NCBI GenBank assembly: GCA_051000715.1
Contig: JBPCOB010000064.1
Span: forward strand, 1-24,174
Direction: 5' to 3'
From: JBPCOB01 sp051000715
GTDB taxonomy: Bacteria > Actinomycetota > Actinomycetes > JALYNC01
DNA length: 24,174 bases
Position numbers and translations under genes: made by a program. Shown in pieces: positions 7,470 to 13,921 of the stretch (position 1 is the first letter of the stretch; each line of letters opens with the position of its first letter). Below the pieces are notes generated by a model, which saw only the letters and a program-made list of their open reading frames with translations, was not told the DNA's origin and ran no database searches.

Positions 7470-8286
7470 TGAAGCCCCGGCTGCGGAACGTGCGGAGCAT
7501 CCGCAGCAGGAAGGCCACCGCCACCGCTCCGAAGAGCACGGTGGTCCCAGCGGCGAGGCCGAGCGTTCCCCAGGGCACGCCGCCGCCCACGGCGAGCCGG
7601 TGCGCCGCATCGAAGGCGTGGGTCGTCGGCAACACGAGGGCGACCGGCTGCAGGAAACCGGGCAGCGAGCCGACCGGGTAGAAGACCCCGGACAGCGGCA
7701 TGAGCACGAAGAGCATGCCCCAGGCCAGCGCCTCGGCGCCCGTGCCGAAGCGGAGCACCAGGCCGATGACGAACAGCGCAAGCGCCCAGCCGGCCAGCAT
7801 CAGCAGCACGACGACCGGGATCAGGCCTAGTCCCAGCGACGTGATGTCGAAGGCGTAGAGGGCCACGGCGGTGACCGCGACGGCTCCCACCCCGAGCGCC
7901 GTCTTGACCAGGCCGAACAGCGCGACCCCGGCGACGTACTCCCACTCCCGCATCGGCGTGACCATGAGCGAGAGCAGGTTGCGCGTCCAGGTCTCCTCGA
8001 GGAACCCGGTCGCCACGGCGATGTTCGCCTGGTAGACGACGTGCCAGAGGACGACGCCGGAGAGCAGGTACGCCGCGCGCTGGACGCCTCCGGTCGACTG
8101 TGCGCCGAAGACGGCCAGCGACCCGAAGAGCATGACGTCGACGAGCGGCCAGATCGTGAGGTCGAAGAACCGGTGCGGGCTGCGCAGCAGCACATAGGCG
8201 TTACGCCGGGAGATCGCCCGCATCCGGCGGAGCGACCCACCCGCGCCGGCGCCGGAAGGTCGGTCGGTCGTGAGCAGCGCGGTCAC
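7453..8286 (-). CDS. ABC-2 type transporter permease
   Basis: 277 aa. The GTG start at 8286 overlaps the ATPase stop (TGA 8285-8283) by 4 nt; a longer frame upstream only overlaps the ATPase and is not homologous. After RRMRAISRRNAYVLLRSPHRFFD, about six hydrophobic segments follow, including LTIWPLVDVMLFGSLAVFG, YLLSGVVLWHVVYQ, TALGVGAVAVTAVALYAF, LIPVVVLLMLAGWALALFVIGL, ALAWGMLFVLMPLSGVFYPV and LGLAAGTTVLFGAVAVAFLL. The PLSGVFYPVGSLPGFLQPVALVLPTTH stretch is the typical ABC-2 (DrrB/NodJ-like) loop-helix. It should pair with the adjacent ATPase to export a lipid-linked glycan, a drug or a glycolipid. The substrate is unknown, but NodIJ-type exporters travel with NodU carbamoyltransferases in rhizobia, and a carbamoyltransferase is nearby here. 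Confidence 0.87.
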   Translation of the reverse strand: MTALLTTDRPSGAGAGGSLRRMRAISRRNAYVLLRSPHRFFDLTIWPLVDVMLFGSLAVFGAQSTGGVQRAAYLLSGVVLWHVVYQANIAVATGFLEETWTRNLLSLMVTPMREWEYVAGVALFGLVKTALGVGAVAVTAVALYAFDITSLGLGLIPVVVLLMLAGWALALFVIGLVLRFGTGAEALAWGMLFVLMPLSGVFYPVGSLPGFLQPVALVLPTTHAFDAAHRLAVGGGVPWGTLGLAAGTTVLFGAVAVAFLLRMLRTFRSRGFITRYT

Positions 8287-9065
8287 CGGGCACCCGCTGC
8301 CTGCGCCGCCCGCTGCCGGTCGCGCTCCTCGGCCAGGTGCAGGAAGACCTCTTCGAGGTCGGCCCGGCCGAACAGCTCGGCGACCTCGTCCGGTGGGCCG
8401 TCCGCGACGACGCGCCCGGCGGAGAGGAAGACCACCCGCTGGCTGAGCCGCTCCACCTCCAGCATGTCGTGGCTGGTCACCAGCAGTGCCGTGCCCATCT
8501 CGTCGCAGATCTGGCGCAGTCCGGTCCGCACCCGCAGGGCCACCTCGGGGTCCAGCGAGGCGGTCGGCTCGTCCAGGACCAGCAGCCGCGGCGAGTGCAG
8601 CGTCGCCTTCACGATGCCCACCAGGGTCTTCTGTCCACTGGACATCTCGGTGCCGAGCGCACCGGCGAGGTGGGAAATGCCGAAGCGCTCCAGGCCGGCG
8701 GCCGCGACCGCGTCGACGTCCTCGACGCCGTACAGCTGGCCGTAGAGCCGGAGGTACTCGCGCACCCGGAGCCGCTCGGGCAGCGGCAGGTAGCCGGCCG
8801 CGAACCCGACGTGCGCCATGGCCGCGACCCGCTGCTTGGGCAGGCGATGACCGAGAATCTCGACCGACCCGGCATCGGGCGACACGACCCCGAGACACAT
8901 GAGCAGCGTCGTGGTCTTGCCGGCCCCGTTCGGCCCGAGCAGCGCGACCCGCTCGCCCGGGTGCACCAGGAGGTCGACGGAGTCGACGGCCCGGGCCCGG
9001 CGGTAGTCCTTGACCAGCCCGGTGGCGCGCAGCACGGGGGGGAAGTCGGCGTCCATATCCCCCAC
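8283..9065 (-). CDS. ABC transporter ATP-binding protein
   Basis: 260 aa from GTG 9065; ATG 9056 (MDADFPP) is an alternative, and neither has an ideally spaced ribosome site. Walker A is GPNGAGKTT (residues 44-52). The signature motif is MSSGQK (141-146) instead of LSGGQ. Walker B is LLVLDEPTASLDP and the H-loop is LLVTSHD. The Q-loop region reads VGFAAGYLPLPERL, with no obvious glutamine at the usual place, a pattern I associate with some polysaccharide/lipid exporter ATPases. The C-terminus (GRADLEEVFLHLAEE) matches the tail of DrrA/NodI-type ATPases. It energises export with the coupled permease. Confidence 0.9.
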   Translation of the reverse strand: MGDMDADFPPVLRATGLVKDYRRARAVDSVDLLVHPGERVALLGPNGAGKTTTLLMCLGVVSPDAGSVEILGHRLPKQRVAAMAHVGFAAGYLPLPERLRVREYLRLYGQLYGVEDVDAVAAAGLERFGISHLAGALGTEMSSGQKTLVGIVKATLHSPRLLVLDEPTASLDPEVALRVRTGLRQICDEMGTALLVTSHDMLEVERLSQRVVFLSAGRVVADGPPDEVAELFGRADLEEVFLHLAEERDRQRAAQAAGAR

Positions 9066-9126
9066 TGTCTCAGGCGCCCCTAGGCCCGACCAGCGGATAT
9101 CGCCGTCGGTGGCGTGGGTTATGCGC

Positions 9127-9393
9127 TCAGCGGACGGTGAAACCGGACAGGTTCTCGGGCTCCTCGTCGTACGCCTCGAGGTCGCGGACGTCCGCCGCGC
9201 CAGGACCCTGCCGGCACCAGTCGATCAGCCGTCGTACCGCGTCGTCGGAACCCTCGAAGACCGCCTCCACCCGGCCGTCCGCCAGGTTGCGGACCCAACC
9301 AGCCACCCCGGCAGCCGTTGCCTCCTTCTCGGTCGTGTCGCGGAAGAAGACGTCCTGCACCTTGCCCGAGACCACCACCCGCTTGCGGATCAC
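9127..9393 (-). CDS. Acylphosphatase
   Basis: 88 aa, the normal length. It starts at GTG 9393, 9 nt after the sigma-factor stop, so it is probably co-transcribed with rpoD. The N-terminal acyl phosphate loop reads VSGKVQDVFFRDT with catalytic Arg18, and GWVRNLADGRVEAVFEG supplies catalytic Asn36 and the following strands. The usual VQGVxFR glycine is Asp14 here, a change in the phosphate-binding loop. Acylphosphatases hydrolyse carboxyl-phosphate bonds such as acetyl, carbamoyl or 1,3-bisphosphoglycerate phosphates in the cytoplasm. The substrate in vivo is uncertain. Confidence 0.9.
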   Translation of the reverse strand: MIRKRVVVSGKVQDVFFRDTTEKEATAAGVAGWVRNLADGRVEAVFEGSDDAVRRLIDWCRQGPGAADVRDLEAYDEEPENLSGFTVR

Positions 9394-9402
9394 CCATCGA
9401 CC

Positions 9403-10569
9403 CTAGTCGAGGTAGCCGCGCAGCTGCTGGGACCGCGAAGGGTGCCGCAGCTTGGACAGCGTCTTGACCTCGATCTGGCGGACCCGCTCCCTGGTGACGC
9501 CGAACTCCTGGCCCACGTCCTCGAGCGTCCGCGGGTGGCCGTCGGTCAGGCCGAAGCGCAGCCGGATCACCTTCTGCTCGCGCTCGGTCAGGGAGTGCAG
9601 CACCGAGTCGAGCTGCTCCTGCAGCAGGATGAACGACGCCGCGTCGAGCGGTACGACGGCGTCGGTGTCCTCGATGAAGTCCCCCAGTGAGGAGTCCTCC
9701 AGCTCGCCGACCGGGGTCGACAGCGACACCGGCTCCTGGCTGATCTTCAGCAGCTCCTCCACCTTGTCGGCCGGCAGCTCCATCTCCCGGCCGATCTCCG
9801 CCGGCGTCGCGTCCCGGCCGAGCTCCTGCAACAGCTGGCGGCGTACCCGCACCAGCTTGTTGATCGCCTCCACCATGTGAACCGGGATCCGGATGGTCCG
9901 GCCCTGGTCCGCGATCGAGCGAGTGATCGCCTGCCGGATCCACCACGTGGCGTACGTCGAGAACTTGAAGCCCCTGGTGTAGTCGAACTTCTCGACCGCG
10001 CGGATCAGCCCGAGGTTGCCCTCCTGGATCAGGTCGAGGAAGAGCATGCCGCGACCGACGTAGCGCTTGGCGATCGACACCACCAGCCGGAGGTTGGCCT
10101 CCACCAGCTTCTTCTTGGCGATCTGGCCGTCCCGCTCGATCGCCTCCAGCTCACGGCGCAGTGCGTCGCCCCCCCAGCTGCCGACGGCGAGCTTCTCGCT
10201 GGCGAACAGGCCAGCCTCGATCCGCTTCGAGAGGTCGACCTCGCCCTCGGCGGTGAGCAGGGGCACCCGGCCGATCTCCTTGAGGTACATCCGCACCGGG
10301 TCGCTGCTCAGCCGGGCCGCCACCTCCTGCTGCCGGGACAGCGTCGAGGGCTCCTCGTCCGCCTCCTCGGCCTCGCCCGGCTCTACGACGTCGATGCCCG
10401 CCTCGGTGACCACCCGCAGGACGGCGTCCATGGAGTCAGGCGCGAGCTCGGCCTGGGCCAGGGCCGAGCCGATCTCCTCCGAGGTCAGGAAACCGCGGGA
10501 CTTGCCCCGCGTGATGAGGTCGCGGACCTCGTCGGTCTGGGCGTCACGCGGGAGTGCGGTTGCGCTCAC
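9403..10569 (-). CDS. rpoD: RNA polymerase sigma-70 factor, RpoD/SigA (HrdB) type
   Basis: 388 aa from GTG 10569 (GGGGAG about 11 nt upstream). The N-terminal 80 residues include a short region 1.1-like part (LITRGKSRGFLTSEEIG) and an acidic linker. Region 1.2 is SDPVRMYLKEIGRVPLL. Region 2 carries KKLVEANLRLVVSIAKRYVGRG, FLDLIQEGNLGLIRAVEKFDY, and the -10 melting/recognition helix FKFSTYATWWIRQAITR. Region 3 is TIRIPVHMVEAINKL. The region 4 helix-turn-helix for -35 recognition is TLEDVGQEFGVTRERVRQIE, and the protein ends near LRGYLD. Gene order dnaG-rpoD recalls the macromolecular-synthesis operon of other bacteria. It is shorter than the ~500-aa HrdB/SigA of many actinomycetes because the acidic N-terminus is brief. 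It is most likely the principal sigma factor; a close paralogue cannot be excluded from one window. Confidence 0.92.
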   Translation of the reverse strand: MSATALPRDAQTDEVRDLITRGKSRGFLTSEEIGSALAQAELAPDSMDAVLRVVTEAGIDVVEPGEAEEADEEPSTLSRQQEVAARLSSDPVRMYLKEIGRVPLLTAEGEVDLSKRIEAGLFASEKLAVGSWGGDALRRELEAIERDGQIAKKKLVEANLRLVVSIAKRYVGRGMLFLDLIQEGNLGLIRAVEKFDYTRGFKFSTYATWWIRQAITRSIADQGRTIRIPVHMVEAINKLVRVRRQLLQELGRDATPAEIGREMELPADKVEELLKISQEPVSLSTPVGELEDSSLGDFIEDTDAVVPLDAASFILLQEQLDSVLHSLTEREQKVIRLRFGLTDGHPRTLEDVGQEFGVTRERVRQIEVKTLSKLRHPSRSQQLRGYLD

Positions 10570-10596
10570 GGCTGGTGTCGCTCCCCGTCGCGGCCT

Positions 10597-12471
10597 CTAC
10601 AGGGCGCCGATCGCCTGCTCCCGCAGCTCCCTCTTGTGCTGCTCGAGAGCGATCAGCTCCCCGTACAGGCGGTTGTAGTCGTCGGCCTGCTCCAGCGGGT
10701 TCATCCGCTGGATCCGGGACTTCAACTGGGTTATTCGACGCGTCACGGCCATTTCCTGAATGCGAGCGAGCATCATCCCGGCGTACCGGACCACCGGGTC
10801 GTTCGACCGGAGTGGTTCTACGGCCAGCTCGGTCACCAATGAGCGGCTGGCGTCGTCGCCAGCAGCCTCGCGCAGCCGACCCACCCAGGCCTCCCCGCCG
10901 ATGCCCAGGCCGGCACCGCCGGCGGACACGACGGCGGCCCGGAGCGCGGCGTACGCCGGTGTCGGGAACGTCTCGGGATCGAGCCGGTCGAAGTCCGCGC
11001 CGACCACGGCCGGATGCTGTACGGCGAGCTTGAGCATCTCCCGCTCGACCGAGCTGCGGGGGTCGTCCGGGTCGGGCCGGGCCGGGCGAGGCGGCGACTG
11101 GGGGGCGCGTTGCGGACGCTGTGCCGCGGTGGCCGCTTGCGGCGCACCGGCCAGCTCGGCGACCCGTCCGAGCACGGTCTCGACGTCCATGCCGAGCCAG
11201 CCGGCCAGCCGCCGCGCGTACTCCGGGCGCAGGGACCGATCCTTGATCGCGGCCACCTTGGGGGCGGCGGCTGCCAGGGCGGCCACCCGGCCCTCCGGAA
11301 TCTCGAGGTCGTAGCGGTCCAGCAGCGAGCGTACGGCGAACTCCACCAGCGGCACGCGCCGCGCGACCAGGTCACGCACGGCGACGTCACCCTTGGCCAG
11401 CCGGAGGTCGCACGGGTCGAGGCCGCCGGCCTCCACCGCGACGAAGGTCTGGGTGACGAACCGCTGGTCGTCCTCGAAGGCCTTGAGCGCCGCCTTGCGG
11501 CCGGCCTCGTCGCCATCGAAGGTGAAGATGACCTCGCCACGGAACTCGTCCTGGTCCATGAGCAGCCGCCGGAGCACGCCGATGTGCTCCGAGCCGAAGG
11601 CCGTCCCGCACGTGGCCACCGCTGTCGGTACGCCGGCCAGGTGGCAGGCCATCACGTCGGTGTAGCCCTCGACCACCACCGCCTGATGCCGGCGGGCGAT
11701 CTCCCGCTTCGCGAGTTCCACGCCGTAGAGCACCGAGCTCTTCCGGTAGAGCGGGGTGTCGGGGGTGTTGAGGTACTTCGGACCGGTGTCGTCCTCCCCC
11801 AACCGACGGGCCCCGAAGCCGATCACCTCGCCGGTGATGTCCCGGATCGGCCAGACGAGCCGGCCCCGGAACCGGTCGATCAGGCCGCGCTGGCCCTGGC
11901 TGGCCAGCCCGCCGGCCAGCAGCTCCGCGTCGGTGAAGCCCTGCTCGCGCAGGTGCCGGGTGAGAACGTCCCAGCGGGCGGGCGCGTAGCCCACGCCGTA
12001 CGGCGCCACCGCCGCTTCGTCGAAGCCACGGTCGGCCAGGAACTGCCGGCCGGGGCCGGCCTCCGCGGATTCGGCGAGCTGGCCGATGAAGAACTCCGCC
12101 GCGGCGGCGTGCGCGGCGAGCAGCCGCTGCCGCTGGCCCTGGGCCTGGCGGGGCGCGGCGCCGCCGTGGGCGTAGGTGAGCGACACGCCGGCGCGGCTGG
12201 CCAGCGCCTCGACCGCCTCCGGAAACGTGAGCTGCTCCATCTTGCGGACGAAGTCGAAGACGTCGCCGCTCTCACCGCAGCCGAAGCAGTGGAAGTAGCC
12301 GAGCCCGGTGTTGACGCTGAACGACGGGGTCTTCTCGTCGTGGAACGGACACAGGGCCTTCAGCCGGTCCGGGCCGGCGCCGCGCAGCTGGAGATGCGCG
12401 CCGATCACGGTGGAGATCGGGGAGCGTTCCCGCACCCGGGCGACGTCCTCGGGGCGGATCCGGCCGGCCAA
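10597..12471 (-). CDS. dnaG: DNA primase DnaG
   Basis: 624 aa. The start is a TTG at 12471 (+ strand CAA 12469-12471) giving (M)AGRIRPEDVARVRERS, the standard actinobacterial primase N-terminus, with GGGGAGG 4 nt upstream (+ strand 12476-12482). The longer open frame upstream lacks homology. The zinc-binding domain has Cys41, His44, Cys62 and Cys65 (LCPFHDEKTPSF and FHCFGCGESGD). The RNA polymerase domain follows, with WPIRDITGEVIGFGARRL, the TOPRIM motif VVVEGYTDVMA (about 265), CGTAFG, and FTFDGDEAGRKAA (about 317). A Pro/Arg/Gln-rich linker (around RAPQSPPRPARPDPDD) leads to the C-terminal DnaB-helicase-interacting domain. It makes RNA primers for replication. rpoD starts 27 nt downstream, so the two are probably co-transcribed. 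Confidence 0.95.
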   Translation of the reverse strand: MAGRIRPEDVARVRERSPISTVIGAHLQLRGAGPDRLKALCPFHDEKTPSFSVNTGLGYFHCFGCGESGDVFDFVRKMEQLTFPEAVEALASRAGVSLTYAHGGAAPRQAQGQRQRLLAAHAAAAEFFIGQLAESAEAGPGRQFLADRGFDEAAVAPYGVGYAPARWDVLTRHLREQGFTDAELLAGGLASQGQRGLIDRFRGRLVWPIRDITGEVIGFGARRLGEDDTGPKYLNTPDTPLYRKSSVLYGVELAKREIARRHQAVVVEGYTDVMACHLAGVPTAVATCGTAFGSEHIGVLRRLLMDQDEFRGEVIFTFDGDEAGRKAALKAFEDDQRFVTQTFVAVEAGGLDPCDLRLAKGDVAVRDLVARRVPLVEFAVRSLLDRYDLEIPEGRVAALAAAAPKVAAIKDRSLRPEYARRLAGWLGMDVETVLGRVAELAGAPQAATAAQRPQRAPQSPPRPARPDPDDPRSSVEREMLKLAVQHPAVVGADFDRLDPETFPTPAYAALRAAVVSAGGAGLGIGGEAWVGRLREAAGDDASRSLVTELAVEPLRSNDPVVRYAGMMLARIQEMAVTRRITQLKSRIQRMNPLEQADDYNRLYGELIALEQHKRELREQAIGAL

Positions 12472-12475
12472 CGCA

Positions 12476-12482
12476 CCTCCCC
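12476..12482 (-). promoter_or_regulatory. Shine-Dalgarno deciding the dnaG TTG start
   Basis: On the minus strand GGGGAGG precedes TGCG and then the TTG codon. It is the only strong ribosome site near the conserved AGRIR N-terminus and no ATG or GTG is in frame there, so it fixes the start. Confidence 0.7.
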
Positions 12483-12496
12483 GGGTAACGGAGAGG

Positions 12497-12502
12497 ATTG
12501 TA
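12497..12502 (-). promoter_or_regulatory. Candidate -10 box for dnaG
   Basis: The minus strand reads TACAAT here (+ strand ATTGTA), the best -10 match in the divergent spacer. It would place the dnaG transcript start about 18 nt before the TTG codon, just ahead of the Shine-Dalgarno. No recognisable -35 hexamer lies 16-19 bp upstream, so this rests on the -10 alone. Confidence 0.4.
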
Positions 12503-12529
12503 GAGGGCAGCGGAGGAGGGAGCCGGCTA

Positions 12530-13306
12530 GTGAGCCACAGCCTGCGCACGGCCGTGGTCGGCGCCGTGGCGGCGCTCGCGGTCGCAGGTTGCGCCACTAC
12601 TGTGCGATCCGCCTCCTCCCACTCCTACGCCGCCGCCCCCAGCCCCAGCACCGTCTCACCCGCGCCGGCACCGCCGACGGCGGCCCGCCACGCTGCCGGG
12701 CCGACCCTTCCACCGCGGACGCATGCGACCCGTCGTACTCCCCCGCCGGTTCCTTCCGCCAAGCCGCCTCCGGCGGTGCGCTCCCGCTACGTCTTTCCCA
12801 TCGCCGGCTGCGCGTCCAGCTACGGCCACAGCCATCACGACTACCCGGCGACCGACATCTTCGCCGGCGCCGGCTGCTCGGTGGTGGCGCCGGTGACCGG
12901 CCGGGTGGACGAGGTGAGCTACGCCGACAACTGGAGCCCTTCGACGAACCTCGGTGCCGCCCGTGGCGGGATCTCGGTCTCCGTCGTCGGCGTCGACGGC
13001 GTCCGTTACTACGGCTCGCACCTGTCCTCGGTGGCAACGGGCGTCCGGCCCGGTCTTTGGGTCGCGGCCGGCCAGCTGCTCGGCCGGGTGGGCAACACCG
13101 GCAGTGCCCGCGGCCTGGCGCCGCACCTGCACTTCGGGATCTCCTGGCCGACCCCGCTCCGCATCTGGTGGGTACGCCGCGGCGAGGTCTACCCCTGGCC
13201 CTATCTCGACTCGTGGCGGTCCGGTGGGTCACTCTCGCCGGCGGCCGCGGTGGTCGCGCTGCGCGCGCGGCTCGGCGTGGTGCCGCCGTGCACGTCATAC
13301 TGCTAA
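12530..13306 (+). CDS. M23 family metallopeptidase lipoprotein
   Basis: 258 aa from GTG 12530 with GGAGGAGGG (12512-12520) upstream. A short basic N-terminus and hydrophobic AVVGAVAALAVAGC give a lipoprotein signal with lipid-attachment Cys21. A low-complexity Pro/Ala/Thr/Ser linker of about 70 residues follows, then the peptidase_M23 (LytM-like) domain: SYGHSHHDYPATDIFAGAG (His102/103 and Asp109), VVAPVTGRVDEV, and HLHFGISW (His199, His201). The first zinc motif is H-x5-D rather than the usual H-x3-D. It probably cleaves or binds peptidoglycan cross-bridges at the outer face of the membrane. It is transcribed opposite to its dnaG and GNAT neighbours, so it is an independent unit inside the replication/transcription block. 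Confidence 0.88.
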   Translation: MSHSLRTAVVGAVAALAVAGCATTVRSASSHSYAAAPSPSTVSPAPAPPTAARHAAGPTLPPRTHATRRTPPPVPSAKPPPAVRSRYVFPIAGCASSYGHSHHDYPATDIFAGAGCSVVAPVTGRVDEVSYADNWSPSTNLGAARGGISVSVVGVDGVRYYGSHLSSVATGVRPGLWVAAGQLLGRVGNTGSARGLAPHLHFGISWPTPLRIWWVRRGEVYPWPYLDSWRSGGSLSPAAAVVALRARLGVVPPCTSYC

Positions 13307-13332
13307 CTCCCTGGAGGTGCGCGCCTACAAGT

Positions 13333-13347
13333 GCCGCCACAGGCGGC
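13333..13347. terminator. Hairpin after the M23 peptidase gene
   Basis: GCCGCC (13333-13338) and GGCGGC (13342-13347) form a perfect 6-bp stem with a 3-nt loop, 26 nt after the M23 stop. No T-run follows, as is common in actinomycetes. It is the first of three nested or adjacent stems in this convergent spacer. Confidence 0.45.
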
Positions 13348-13349
13348 TG

Positions 13350-13422
13350 ACGATCAGGCGCTGGCCCCGCTGCCGCACGGAATCGGCACTTTCATCGGGC
13401 AGTGCGGACAATGCCTGATCGT
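13350..13422. repeat. Long-range 10-bp inverted repeat with nested stems in a convergent spacer
   Basis: ACGATCAGGC (13350-13359) is exactly complementary to GCCTGATCGT (13413-13422), and G-T pairs at each end would extend the stem. The 53-nt interior holds two mutually exclusive smaller stems, CCGCAC/GTGCGG and GCACT/AGTGC. It lies entirely between the stops of the M23 peptidase and GNAT genes. A bidirectional terminator, a REP-like dispersed element or a small structured RNA are all possible. Confidence 0.5.
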
Positions 13423-13426
13423 TCCG

Positions 13427-13440
13427 GCCGGTGTGCCGGC
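13427..13440. terminator. Hairpin just past the GNAT acetyltransferase stop
   Basis: GCCGG (13427-13431) and CCGGC (13436-13440) enclose a TGTG tetraloop, 7 nt beyond the minus-strand stop codon at 13447. It could terminate the dgt-GNAT transcript or form part of the larger structure beside it. Confidence 0.35.
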
Positions 13441-13446
13441 TGATGG

Positions 13447-13890
13447 TCAGTCGGCGTCGCCCAGCAGACGCACCAGTTGGTAGTGCGGGCCGAGCAAGGC
13501 GATGTCGAACTCCGCTCCCCTCCGGGTGAAGCCGAACCGCTGGTAGAAGCCGACGGCGTTGGTGCGCGCGTTGCACCACAGCAGCCGTACGCCGCGCTCG
13601 CGCAGCTCCTCGATCCCGCGGAGCAGCATCTCGCCGGCGTACCCCTGGCCGCGGACGGCCGGTGCCGTCGCCATGCCTCGCAGCCGCCAGGCCGGCTCAC
13701 CCTCCAGCGACTCGGGAAAGAACGTCGCGCAGCCCACCACCGAGCCGGCGTCGTCGTACGCCGCCAGGTGCAGGGTGTCCGGTGCGTCGTCCTGGGGGTA
13801 GGTGGACGCGGCCGCCGGTTGGCCCGGCCGCAGCACGGCGTGCCGCAGTGGCCGGATGGTCGCCGCCAGCACCGACTCGACGGCTCTCAC
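13447..13890 (-). CDS. GNAT family N-acetyltransferase
   Basis: 147 aa from GTG 13890 (VRAVESVLAATIRPLRHAVLRPGQP). An ATG at 13944 would add a Gly/Pro-rich stretch overlapping the dgt end and is less likely. The acetyl-CoA binding core is WRLRGMATAPAVRGQGYAGEMLLRGIEELRERG, containing the motif A pattern R-G-Q-G-Y-A, followed by LLWCNARTNAVGFYQRFGFTRRGAEF, the C-terminal GNAT fold (motif B with the YxxxGF element). It would acetylate an amine of a small molecule or protein; the substrate cannot be told. It begins 31 nt after dgt, so it is probably in the AAC(3)-dgt operon. Confidence 0.85.
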   Translation of the reverse strand: MRAVESVLAATIRPLRHAVLRPGQPAAASTYPQDDAPDTLHLAAYDDAGSVVGCATFFPESLEGEPAWRLRGMATAPAVRGQGYAGEMLLRGIEELRERGVRLLWCNARTNAVGFYQRFGFTRRGAEFDIALLGPHYQLVRLLGDAD

Positions 13891-13921
13891 CGGACCACCA
13901 GCCCGTGACCCCCCGCCGGGC

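Noticed and set aside
8287..8898. Upstream extension of the ABC permease frame through the ATPase gene
   Set aside because: No membrane or domain features there; the GTGA overlap at 8286 gives a normal 277-aa permease.
11014..13350. A 778-codon plus-strand open frame opposite dnaG and across the M23 gene
   Set aside because: It is an antisense shadow of high-GC coding DNA: composition is Arg/Gly/Ala/His rich, it shows no domains, and dnaG and the M23 peptidase explain the region.
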